The position numbers were made by a program, and so were the translations under genes. From an uncultured Oscillospiraceae bacterium (GTDB lineage: Bacteria > Bacillota > Clostridia > Oscillospirales > Oscillospiraceae): a DNA stretch of 12,104 nucleotides. Positions 1 through 5,731 of this stretch are shown piece after piece (positions within the stretch are counted from its first letter, which is position 1; each line of letters opens with the position of its first letter). The notes under the pieces were generated by a model. The model searched no databases. It saw only the letters and a list, made by a program, of their open reading frames with translations, and had not been told where the DNA came from. Where the stretch lies: positions 1 through 12,104 of the forward strand of contig CAKUKL010000024.1 of the NCBI GenBank assembly GCA_934662925.1, read 5' to 3'.

Positions 1-45
1 TGCTACACTGTGTTGGGTACTCTATGTCCGCGGGCCGGAAACAGC

Positions 46-258
46 TCAGAGCTGCTTTAAATCCCGCACGACGCCGCTGATCACCGGGCCGGGCACCCAG
101 CTGGCCATGAAGTCCGTCAGCTGCTCCAGTGTCACCGTTCTGGCCGCGCCCCGCACCGGGTGTTTGGCCAGCATGGGCACCTTTTTCTGGAACACGCCCC
201 GGCTGCGGGGATCGTCCCACAGCTCCCCCAGCGTGATCTGGTTGTTTTTCAGATCCAA
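46..258 (-). CDS. Small hypothetical protein (70 aa, TTG start)
   Basis: Function unknown. The soluble product has a predicted helical pattern with the phrase ITLGELWDDPRSRGVFQKK near the start and ends in VVRDLKQL. This loosely recalls small helical domains (GEL/GEI, then hydrophobic helices, then a final dL..L) found at the C-termini of some Firmicutes esterases; that is a weak, memory-based resemblance. An ATG at 279 would give 77 aa but has no ribosome site before it. The TTG at 258-256 follows a perfect GGAGGTGA (reading the minus strand) with 8 nt between GGAGG and TTG, so I prefer it. The gene is divergent from the membrane-protein gene at 333 and ends close to the window edge; bases 1-45 hold nothing I can assign. 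Confidence 0.6.
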   Translation of the reverse strand: MDLKNNQITLGELWDDPRSRGVFQKKVPMLAKHPVRGAARTVTLEQLTDFMASWVPGPVISGVVRDLKQL

Positions 259-332
259 TCCACTCACCTCCACGACCATCCTATGCGGCGGCCGGCGGAG
301 GTTTCCAATTATTTATCACGAGGAGGGCCTGT

Positions 333-1208
333 ATGGCAAAAAAAACAAAAATGCCCAAGGGCACGGAATGGCGGCACGTGGAAAACAAAAAGCTGGTTTA
401 CACCGTCTATTTTGTCCTGCGGCTGTCCGTGGTCGGCATGCTCATCGCCCAGATCTTCAACCGGAACTTTGAAAACGTCCTGCTGTGCGTGCTGACGCTG
501 GTGCTGTTCATGCTGCCCTCCGCCTTCGAGCGGCGGCTCCACATCGACCTGCCCGACACGCTGGAGATCATCATCCTGCTGTTCATCTACGCGGCAGAGA
601 TCCTGGGCGAGATTCAGTCCTTCTACGTCCAGTTTCCCTACTGGGACACGGTGCTCCACACCCTCAACGGCTTTCTCTGCGCCGCCATCGGCTTCGCGCT
701 GGTGGACATCCTTAACCGCAGCGACAAGGTGTCCATGACCCTGTCTCCCTTCTATCTGGGCGTCATGGCCTTCTGCTTCTCCATGACCATCGGCGTACTG
801 TGGGAATTTTTTGAGTTCTCCATGGATCACCTTGTCCTTTTCGATATGCAGAAGGATACCGTCATCAACACCATCTCCTCCGTCAACCTCGACCCCAACC
901 ACGGCACCGCTGCCGTGGTCATCCGCGGCATCAAGGACACCATTCTGGTGCTGGAGGACGGCTCTCAGGTGGCGCTGGGTCTGGGCGGCTATCTGGACGT
1001 GGGCATCATCGACACCATGGAGGATCTGTTCGTCAACTTCATCGGCGCGGTGGTGTTCTCCGTCATCGGCTATTTCTACGTCAAAAGCCGCGGCAAGGGC
1101 CGCTTCGCCGCCCGGTTCATCCCGCAGGTCATGGACGCGCCCCCGATGGAAAGCACTCAGCCGGACGCCGCCGCTCCCGACGGCAAAAATCAGAAACTGG
1201 AAGAATAA
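333..1208 (+). CDS. YjdF/DUF2238-like integral membrane protein
   Basis: Polytopic membrane protein of 291 aa with about six hydrophobic segments, near residues 24-44, 48-66, 74-95, 105-125, 135-158 and 230-250. The pattern YWDTVLHTLNGFLCAAIGF, then GVLWEFFEFSMD, then DTMEDLFVNFIGAV matches the DUF2238 (YjdF) family as I know it, whose biochemical role is not established. A loop of about 70 residues between the fifth and sixth segments, and a charged proline-rich tail (PPMESTQPDAAAPDG), are probably extramembrane. The start is supported by AGGAGGG at 321-327, 5 nt before the ATG; the lysine-rich N-terminus (MAKKTKMPKG) fits a cytoplasmic end. A DUF1540 gene follows 63 nt downstream without a terminator, so the two are probably co-transcribed. 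No clear promoter is visible in 280-320. Confidence 0.8.
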   Translation: MAKKTKMPKGTEWRHVENKKLVYTVYFVLRLSVVGMLIAQIFNRNFENVLLCVLTLVLFMLPSAFERRLHIDLPDTLEIIILLFIYAAEILGEIQSFYVQFPYWDTVLHTLNGFLCAAIGFALVDILNRSDKVSMTLSPFYLGVMAFCFSMTIGVLWEFFEFSMDHLVLFDMQKDTVINTISSVNLDPNHGTAAVVIRGIKDTILVLEDGSQVALGLGGYLDVGIIDTMEDLFVNFIGAVVFSVIGYFYVKSRGKGRFAARFIPQVMDAPPMESTQPDAAAPDGKNQKLEE

Positions 1209-1271
1209 TCCTCCCCATATCCGGCCATACTGCCTCTGTGTCCGATCACGATACACGAGGAGGAAATGATT

Positions 1272-1457
1272 ATGTTTGACCAGACCAATCCCAGCATCAA
1301 GTGCTCCGTCAACAGCTGCACCTATCACAAGGACGCCCACTGCACCCTCAACGAGATCCAGGTGGGCTGCTGCCAGAGCAGCGTCAGCAACTGTGAGAAC
1401 ACCGAGTGCGCCTCTTTCAAGCTGGGCGACCACGGCACCAACTGCGGCTGCAAGTAA
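1272..1457 (+). CDS. DUF1540 cysteine-rich small protein
   Basis: A 61-residue protein with cysteines in the DUF1540 pattern: IKCSVNSCTYHKDAHCTLNEI, then CCQSSVSNCENTECASF and a final CGCK. The pattern suggests a metal-binding or disulfide-rich mini-domain; such proteins are common in Clostridia and Bacilli, and their role is not settled. An ATG at 1266 lies only 2 nt after AGGAGG (1258-1263), too close to initiate well. The ATG at 1272 is 8 nt away, so I choose it. The gene is followed after 12 nt by a strong intrinsic terminator and is probably the last gene of the unit starting at 333. Confidence 0.85.
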   Translation: MFDQTNPSIKCSVNSCTYHKDAHCTLNEIQVGCCQSSVSNCENTECASFKLGDHGTNCGCK

Positions 1458-1469
1458 AACGCGCCGCGA

Positions 1470-1513
1470 AACAGAGACAGGCGGGAATTTTTTCCGCCTG
1501 TCTCTGTTTTTTT
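1470..1513 (+). terminator. Rho-independent terminator after the DUF1540 gene
   Basis: A perfect 15-bp stem: AACAGAGACAGGCGG at 1470-1484 pairs with CCGCCTGTCTCTGTT at 1494-1508, with a 9-nt loop. The stem runs into a T tract to 1513. It separates the upstream unit from the ilv promoter. Confidence 0.95.
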
Positions 1514-1586
1514 CATATTAAAACCGGATTTTCACCCCGCAAACTTTACATTCTCCACGAATTTTCGCGAAGGCCCGTAAATCACG

Positions 1587-1615
1587 TTGACAAACGGGTT
1601 TTTACCCTTTATCAT
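1587..1615 (+). promoter_or_regulatory. Promoter of the ilvB T-box transcript
   Basis: TTGACA at 1587-1592, a 17-bp spacer and TATCAT at 1610-1615 form a near-consensus housekeeping promoter. Transcription would begin near 1622, just before the conserved T-box stem I. This placement fits a T-box-controlled operon with no other promoter before ilvB. Confidence 0.85.
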
Positions 1616-1635
1616 TGACTTTAATCATCTAAAGC

Positions 1636-1886
1636 AAATGCAGTGACCGGGCAAGTAACCCCCCTTGCGCAAGCCCAGAGAGAAGGCGGCCGGTGTGAGC
1701 CTTCGTGAGCAGGGAGCGGTGAACATCACCCGAGAGCAGTCCGGCTGAAACGGGCGCGCGGCGCTCCCCAGTAGGTTGGAACGGTCCCCCCGTTACCGGG
1801 CAACGAGTGTGCGCCCAGCGGCGCAAACGTAGGTGGTACCACGGAGCATGGCTTCGTCCTATGACGGACGAGACCATGCTTTTTTG
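1636..1886 (+). promoter_or_regulatory. T-box riboswitch leader of ilvB
   Basis: This untranslated leader senses the charging state of a tRNA and decides between termination and readthrough. Landmarks seen are an AGTA (1654-1657) and a GAA (1721-1723) that can form the stem I loop-E motif, an AGAGA/GGTGTGAGCC distal stem I region (about 1678-1700), a stem III-like GAACGG/CCGTTA pairing near 1779-1797, and the T-box itself, AGGTGGTACCACGG (1831-1844). The bulge TGGT (1834-1837) would pair with tRNA ending ACCA, as expected for Ile, Leu or Val tRNA. The likely specifier codon is ATC (Ile) at 1725-1727, followed by the usual purine. One extra C after GAA compared with the spacing I know makes this assignment tentative. 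The leader ends in a terminator hairpin 50 nt before the ilvB start. Confidence 0.93.
1845..1885 (+). terminator. Intrinsic terminator of the T-box leader
   Basis: AGCATGG (1845-1851) pairs with CCATGCT (1874-1880), with a further CGTCC/GGACG helix inside (1855-1859 with 1866-1870), followed by T residues to 1885. The T-box antiterminator lies directly upstream and would compete with this hairpin. When uncharged tRNA binds, the terminator should fail to form and ilvB should be transcribed. Confidence 0.9.
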
Positions 1887-1935
1887 TCTTTTCCGGCGAT
1901 ATGCCGGCATGATTCCAAAGGAGGGAGAACTCTCA

Positions 1936-3645
1936 ATGTTGATGAAAGGTTCCCAGATCGTGATGGAGTGCCTGATGGAGCAGGGGGTCGAGGTGATCTT
2001 CGGCTACCCCGGCGGCACGATCCTGAACATCTACGACGAATTTGAGCTGCATGGCTACAACAAGAAGATCAAGCACATCCTGACCAGCCACGAGCAGGGC
2101 GCTTCCCACGCCGCCGACGGCTACGCCCGTTCCACCGGCAAGGTGGGCGTGTGCTTCGCCACCTCCGGCCCCGGCGCCACCAATCTGGTCACTGGCATCG
2201 CCACCGCCTATTACGACTCCTCCCCCGTTGTGTTCATCACCTGCAACGTGTCGGAGACTCTCATCGGCAAGGACTCCTTTCAGGAGGTGGACATCACCGG
2301 CATCACCATGCCCATCACCAAGTGCAACTATCTGGTGAAGGACGTGACCAAGCTGGCTGACGTCATCCGGGAGGCCTTCGCCATCGCCCGCTCGGGCCGC
2401 CCCGGCCCCGTCCTCATCGACATCGCCAAGAACGTCACCGCCGCCACGGCGGATTACGAGCCGCTGCCCGTGTCCGAGCACGCCAACCACGGCCGCCTCG
2501 CCAATATGCTCCGCCGGGCCTCCCACGACCTGCGCACCCCCGAGCCGGACCACGGCGACATCGACAAGCTGCTGGACATGATCGAGCAGTCCAAACGGCC
2601 CATGGTGCTGGTGGGCGGCGGCGTCATCCGCTCCAAGGGCGCGGTGCCCGAGTTCCGCCGGTTCATCGAGCGGCTGGACGCTCCCGTGGGTTCCACCATC
2701 ATGGGCGGCGGCGCCTGCCCCGGCGACCACCCGCTGTTCACCGGCATGGTGGGCATGCACGGCTCCCACGCCTCCAACATGGCCATCAGCGAGTGCGACC
2801 TGCTCATCGCCATCGGCTGCCGCTTCTCTGACCGGGTGGCCACCGATCCCGCCACTTTCGCCAAAAACGCCAAGATCGTACATATCGACATCGACCGGGC
2901 GGAGATCGACAAAAACGTCATCACTGACCACCACATCGTGGGCGATGCCCGCCGGGTGCTGGAGCTGCTCAACGAAAAGCTCCCCCAGCACAACTTCGCC
3001 GCGTGGAAGGATCAGGCCTTCTCCCGGAAGGAGATCCCTCTGAAAAAGGACGATATCCTCCATCCCCACGAAATTCTGGAAACCATTCAGGACCTCACCC
3101 ACGGCGATGCCATCATCGCCACCGACGTGGGCCAGCACCAGATGTGGTCCTGCCAGTACTACCACTTCTCCCGGCCGGGCCAGCTGCTGACCTCCGGCGG
3201 CTTCGGCACCATGGGCTTCGGCCTGGGCGCCGCCATGGGTGCCAAGATGGGCAACCCGGACAAAGTGGTGGTCCACTGCACCGGCGACGGCTGCTTCCGC
3301 ATGAACTGCCACGAGCTGTCCACTGTGGAGCACTACAACATCCCGGTCATCACCGTCATCTTCGACAACGGCACGCTGGGCATGGTCCGCCAGTGGCAGA
3401 ACCTCATTTACGCCAAGCGCTTCTCCCAGACCACGCTGGACCGCGGCCCCGACTTCGTCAAGCTGGCGGAGGCCTACGGCCTGCGGGGCTTCCGGGCCAC
3501 CAATCAGGCGGAGTTCGCCGCCGCCTTCCAGGCGGCTCTGGACAGCGGCTGCGGCTGCGTCATCGACTGCGCCATCGACATCGACGCCATGGTGCACCCC
3601 ATGGTCAACGGCGGCACGCCCGTCACCGATTTTCTGCTGGATTAA
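1936..3645 (+). CDS. ilvB: Acetolactate synthase, large (catalytic) subunit
   Basis: Cytoplasmic ThDP enzyme of 569 aa. It joins two pyruvates to 2-acetolactate, or pyruvate plus 2-ketobutyrate to acetohydroxybutyrate, the first common step to valine, leucine and isoleucine. The N-terminal ThDP domain has GYPGGTILNIYD and the catalytic Glu53 in SHEQGASHAADGYAR. A central FAD/Rossmann-like domain follows, with LVGGGVI (225-231). The C-terminal ThDP domain has GDG at 450-452 and DNGTLGMVRQWQ at 477-488. The first residue of the usual NN pair is Asp here (D477-N478); the second Asn is kept. The frame is open upstream to 1807, but that stretch is T-box leader. AAAGGAGGG (1917-1925), 10 nt before ATG 1936, sets the start. 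ilvN follows 12 nt later. Expression should be under the upstream T-box. Confidence 0.97.
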   Translation: MLMKGSQIVMECLMEQGVEVIFGYPGGTILNIYDEFELHGYNKKIKHILTSHEQGASHAADGYARSTGKVGVCFATSGPGATNLVTGIATAYYDSSPVVFITCNVSETLIGKDSFQEVDITGITMPITKCNYLVKDVTKLADVIREAFAIARSGRPGPVLIDIAKNVTAATADYEPLPVSEHANHGRLANMLRRASHDLRTPEPDHGDIDKLLDMIEQSKRPMVLVGGGVIRSKGAVPEFRRFIERLDAPVGSTIMGGGACPGDHPLFTGMVGMHGSHASNMAISECDLLIAIGCRFSDRVATDPATFAKNAKIVHIDIDRAEIDKNVITDHHIVGDARRVLELLNEKLPQHNFAAWKDQAFSRKEIPLKKDDILHPHEILETIQDLTHGDAIIATDVGQHQMWSCQYYHFSRPGQLLTSGGFGTMGFGLGAAMGAKMGNPDKVVVHCTGDGCFRMNCHELSTVEHYNIPVITVIFDNGTLGMVRQWQNLIYAKRFSQTTLDRGPDFVKLAEAYGLRGFRATNQAEFAAAFQAALDSGCGCVIDCAIDIDAMVHPMVNGGTPVTDFLLD

Positions 3646-3657
3646 GGAGGGACAGCC

Positions 3658-4221
3658 ATGAACACCGCAAATTACAAGCGCCACACCCTGTCCGTGCTGG
3701 TAGAGAACGCCGCCGGCGTCCTGTCTCAGGTGTCCCGCCTGTTCTCCCGCAAGGGCTACAACATCGAGTCCCTCGCCGTGGGCACCACCGACGACCCGGA
3801 GGTGTCCCGCATCACCATCGAGGTGCTGTGCGACGACCTGATGATCGAGCAGATCATCAATCAGCTGCGCAAGCAGTTCTCCGTCTACTCCGTCCGCCTG
3901 CTGCCCCCCGCCTCCTCCATCCGGCGGGAGCTGGTGCTCATCAAGGTGAAGGCCGAGAGCCGGGAGGTCCGCAACGAGGTCATCCAGATCGCCAACATCT
4001 TCCGGGCGTCCATCATCGACGTGTCCCCAAAGAGCCTGACGCTGGCCATCATCGGCGAGGAATCCAAGGACGACGCGCTGGAAAAGCTGCTCACCGAGTT
4101 CGGCATTCTGGAGCTGGTGCGCACCGGCATGGTAGCGCTGGAGCGCGGCGAGGCCACCATCAACAATAACGCCGACAACAAGGAAAAGGGTGAATTTTAT
4201 CTCGGCAAGAACGTGCTGTAA
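3658..4221 (+). CDS. ilvN: Acetolactate synthase, small (regulatory) subunit
   Basis: Partner of IlvB (187 aa), which in this family activates the catalytic subunit and confers valine feedback inhibition. The N-terminal ACT domain spans about residues 9-83 (TLSVLVENAAGVLSQVSRLF, RKGYNIESLAVG), followed by the small-subunit C-terminal domain to about 164 (ELVLIKVKAE, ANIFRASIIDVSP, VRTGMVALERG). Well-known homologues of 160-172 aa end near this ALERG. Here a 23-residue extension follows: an Asn-rich linker and KGEFYLGKNVL. The bases coding that last stretch plus the stop are repeated at 4373-4409. Codons in the tail (GGT, GAA, TAT, CTC) are less GC-rich than most of the gene. TAAGGAGGG before the ATG is the ribosome site, so ilvB and ilvN are surely co-transcribed. 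Confidence 0.96.
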   Translation: MNTANYKRHTLSVLVENAAGVLSQVSRLFSRKGYNIESLAVGTTDDPEVSRITIEVLCDDLMIEQIINQLRKQFSVYSVRLLPPASSIRRELVLIKVKAESREVRNEVIQIANIFRASIIDVSPKSLTLAIIGEESKDDALEKLLTEFGILELVRTGMVALERGEATINNNADNKEKGEFYLGKNVL

Positions 4222-4240
4222 TCTCATTCACCCTTTTCCG
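4182..4240 (+). repeat. Inverted repeat spanning the ilvN stop codon
   Basis: GGAAAAGGGTGAAT (4182-4195) is the exact reverse complement of ATTCACCCTTTTCC (4227-4240). This 14-bp stem joins the last codons of ilvN to the first bases of the segment after the stop and loops out the stop codon. There is no T tract after it, so it is not an ordinary terminator. The right arm could also pair more weakly with copy 2 of the tail (AAAGGGCGAG, about nine pairs plus a wobble, with one mismatch). Confidence 0.9.
4185..4221 (+). repeat. ilvN tail, copy 1 (in the gene)
   Basis: The final 37 bases of ilvN, from AAAGGG to the TAA, encode K177-L187 and the stop. They align without gaps to 4373-4409 at 32 of 37 positions. 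All five differences are third-position or synonymous leucine changes (GGT/GGC, GAA/GAG, TAT/TAC, CTC/TTG counting two). Identity stops at the TAA on the right and at AAAGGG on the left. Confidence 0.95.
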
Positions 4241-4372
4241 GCCTGCAAAGCAGGCCCGCCGCTTTGCGGCGTACAAGCGTTTCGCCCCGCGAAACCTTGT
4301 GACCGGCGGAATTCACTTCCGGCGGTCTGAGTCAAATCACGGGGGCCCCCGCCGCGCCGCGCGCGGTGGGGC
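4222..4372 (+). other. Hairpin-rich insertion-like segment between two ilvN tails
   Basis: This 151-bp segment has no credible gene; a 69-aa minus frame across it lacks a ribosome site. It is a train of hairpins: GGCCTGC/GCAGGCC around AAA (4240-4256); CGCCGC/GCGGCG around TTT (4257-4271); ACAAG+TTTCGC/GCGAAA+CTTGT (4273-4300); GACCGGCGG/CCGGCGGTC with one mismatch (4301-4327); the palindrome GGGGGCCCCC (4341-4350); and CCGCG/CGCGG (4352-4366). It starts right after the ilvN stop and ends right before the second tail copy. It could be a short non-autonomous mobile element, the scar of a larger one, or a structured RNA. The hairpins are visible directly; function is unknown. Confidence 0.7.
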
Positions 4373-4409
4373 AAAGGGCGAGTTTTACTTGGGCAAGAAC
4401 GTGCTGTAA
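4373..4409 (+). repeat. ilvN tail, copy 2 (downstream, untranslated)
   Basis: A second copy of the last 11 ilvN codons and stop, 188 bp downstream of the first. It encodes the same KGEFYLGKNVL and TAA with five synonymous differences and uses the more GC-rich codons typical of the rest of the gene. It is out of frame with ilvN, lies behind a stop codon and has no start of its own, so it should not be translated. It may be the original end of ilvN. What follows (4410 on) is the ilvC upstream region. Confidence 0.93.
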
Positions 4410-4459
4410 AAACGCCGCCCCCAAAAATATTTCGCAAATGCCCGGGGATTGTATCACGC

Positions 4460-4489
4460 TTTACATTCTTTCCGCCCGGGCTGTATTAA
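4460..4489 (+). promoter_or_regulatory. Probable ilvC promoter with flanking inverted repeat
   Basis: TTTACA (4460-4465), an 18-bp spacer and TATTAA (4484-4489) make a plausible promoter 45 bases before ilvC. GCCCGGG (4440-4446) and CCCGGGC (4475-4481) form an inverted repeat around the -35, with the second arm inside the spacer, which could be an operator. No T-box is seen here. The rest of 4410-4534 shows nothing else. Confidence 0.5.
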
Positions 4490-4534
4490 AATATCCCTCA
4501 CTATATCACAAAATTTGATAAGGAGTGTTTTATC

Positions 4535-5554
4535 ATGGCAAAGATGTACTATGAAAAAGACTGCGACCTGAGCTACCTCAAGGGCAAGAAGATCGCCATC
4601 ATCGGCTATGGCTCTCAGGGCCACGCCCACGCCCTGAACCTGAAGGACTCCGGCTGTGACGTGTGCGTCGGCCTGCGGGAAGGCTCCAAGAACTGGAAGA
4701 ACGCCGAGGCCGCCGGTCTGGCCGTCAAGACCGTCCCCGCCGCCGCCGAGTGGGCCGACATCGTCATGATGCTCATCAACGACGAGGTGCAGGCCGAGGT
4801 CTACAAGAAGGACATCGCCCCCTACATGACCGAAGGCAAGGCGCTGGCCTTCGCCCACGGCTTCAACATCCGCTATCAGCAGATCGTCCCCCCCGCCGGT
4901 GTGGACGTGTTCATGGCTGCCCCCAAGGGCCCCGGCCACACCGTCCGCTCCACCTATGTGAACGGTAAGGGCGTGCCCTGTCTGGTCGCCGTGGAGCAGG
5001 ACGCCACCGGCCATGCCTACCAGATCGCCCTTGCCTACATCGCCGGCATCGGCGGCGCCCGCGCCGGCGTCATGGAGACTACTTTCCACGACGAGACCGA
5101 GACCGACCTGTTCGGCGAGCAGACCGTCCTGTGCGGCGGCGTTGTAGACCTGATGCGCTGCGGCTTCGAGGTGCTGGTGGAGGCCGGTTACGAGCCGGAG
5201 AACGCCTACTTCGAGTGCATCCACGAGATGAAGCTCATCATCGACCTGATCAACAAGGGCGGCGTGGCCGCCATGAACTACTCCATTTCCGACACCGCCG
5301 AGTTCGGCGAGTACGTTTCCGGCCCCCGCGTCATCCCCCACGAGGAGACCAAGGCCCGGATGCGCGCCGTGCTGTCCGACATTCAGGACGGCACCTTCGC
5401 CGGCAAGTGGATCGCCGAGAACAAGAACGGCCGCACCTTCTTCAACTCCAAGCGCCAGCAGCTCAAGAAGCACCAGATGGAGATCGTGGGCGAGGAGCTC
5501 CGCAAGAACATGATCTGGGGCGGGGATAAGGATCTAGATACTGCTTCCAACTAA
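4535..5554 (+). CDS. ilvC: Ketol-acid reductoisomerase (class I)
   Basis: Mg- and NAD(P)H-dependent cytoplasmic enzyme of 339 aa that isomerises and reduces acetolactate or acetohydroxybutyrate to the dihydroxy acids, the second step of the pathway. The N-terminal Rossmann domain has GYGSQG at 24-29, followed by [17 protein letters not shown], the cofactor-specificity loop; its Arg and Ser suggest NADPH. The C-terminal knotted helical domain carries the metal ligands in [11 protein letters not shown] and [10 protein letters not shown]. Length is normal for the short class I form. AGGAG at 4521-4525 lies 9 nt before the ATG. The last codons (DTASN, stop) are repeated 130 bp downstream. The gene has its own likely promoter and ends before a shared terminator. 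Confidence 0.97.
   Translation: MAKMYYEKDCDLSYLKGKKIAIIGYGSQGHAHALNLKDSGCDVCVGLREGSKNWKNAEAAGLAVKTVPAAAEWADIVMMLINDEVQAEVYKKDIAPYMTEGKALAFAHGFNIRYQQIVPPAGVDVFMAAPKGPGHTVRSTYVNGKGVPCLVAVEQDATGHAYQIALAYIAGIGGARAGVMETTFHDETETDLFGEQTVLCGGVVDLMRCGFEVLVEAGYEPENAYFECIHEMKLIIDLINKGGVAAMNYSISDTAEFGEYVSGPRVIPHEETKARMRAVLSDIQDGTFAGKWIAENKNGRTFFNSKRQQLKKHQMEIVGEELRKNMIWGGDKDLDTASN
5537..5554 (+). repeat. ilvC tail, copy 1 (in the gene)
   Basis: The last 18 bases of ilvC, GATACTGCTTCCAACTAA (DTASN and stop), recur at 5667-5684 with a single T-to-C change in the Thr codon (ACT/ACC). Identity stops at the TAA, as for ilvN. Confidence 0.93.
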
Positions 5555-5666
5555 TATACCCCCGCAAAAGCCCAGCGAAGCGGGTTTTGCGGGGAAAGGA
5601 GCCGCAGCAAAATGAGCGAACTTTCGCCGCAGGCGAAAGCGAGGAATATGGCGCTTGCGGCGACGT
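5555..5666 (+). other. Hairpin-rich insertion-like segment between two ilvC tails
   Basis: This 112-bp segment starts right after the ilvC stop and ends right before the second tail copy. CCCCGCAAAA (5560-5569) pairs with TTTTGCGGGG (5585-5594), extended by CCC/GGG after a one-base bulge. CTTTCGCC/GGCGAAAG around GCA (5621-5639) forms a second hairpin. GCCGCA (5601-5606) pairs with TGCGGC (5656-5661) and encloses it, giving a branched fold. Words shared with the ilvN segment are a TTTCGC...GCGAAA hairpin and GCTT(T)GCGGCG, but overall similarity is modest. A 77-aa plus frame through it (5587-5820) runs across the terminator and lacks a ribosome site. No gene is supported. Confidence 0.7.
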
Positions 5667-5684
5667 GATACCGCTTCCAACTAA
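5667..5684 (+). repeat. ilvC tail, copy 2 (downstream, untranslated)
   Basis: GATACCGCTTCCAACTAA repeats the end of ilvC, 17 of 18 bases, with the only change synonymous. It is out of frame with ilvC (offset 130) and behind its stop, so it is not translated. It sits 14 bases before the terminator stem, the normal place for a gene's end, which suggests this was the original 3' end. Confidence 0.9.
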
Positions 5685-5697
5685 ATTGTCACAATGC

Positions 5698-5731
5698 AAA
5701 AGGCCCTGTCCGCAGGACAGGGCCTTTCATT
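5698..5731. terminator. Bidirectional terminator between ilvC and the lipoprotein operon
   Basis: AAAGGCCCTGTCC (5699-5711) pairs perfectly with GGACAGGGCCTTT (5715-5727) around a GCA loop. T-rich bases follow on the plus strand, and AAAA just before the stem gives a T run for the minus strand. It closes ilvC from the left and the minus-strand operon, whose last gene stops at 5732, from the right. Confidence 0.92.

Noticed and set aside
1..45. TGCTACACTGT at the window start, like the -10 at 8181-8186
   Set aside because: No -35 can be checked at the edge and no gene follows in the right direction.
309..1433. 374-aa minus-strand frame opposite the YjdF-like gene
   Set aside because: Antisense shadow without a ribosome site, running across two supported genes.
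1807..1935. In-frame upstream extension of ilvB
   Set aside because: It overlaps the T-box and terminator, and the ribosome site supports the ATG at 1936.
1933..4227. 764-aa minus-strand frame opposite ilvBN
   Set aside because: Shadow of GC-rich codons; its low-complexity Gly/Ala/His/Asp/Val composition is typical of antisense frames.
4219..4409. Stop readthrough or ribosome hopping to the second ilvN tail
   Set aside because: The second tail is in another frame (offset 188), the readthrough frame stops soon after, and the first tail already completes the protein.
4228..4437. 69-aa minus-strand frame in the ilvN-ilvC spacer
   Set aside because: No ribosome site; it is composed of the hairpins and the duplicated tail read backwards.
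4454..5473. 339-aa minus-strand frame opposite ilvC
   Set aside because: Antisense shadow of a well-recognised gene, with no family features of its own.
5555..5666. CRISPR array or insertion sequence
   Set aside because: No regularly repeated units with spacers, and no transposase or terminal repeats of a known family.
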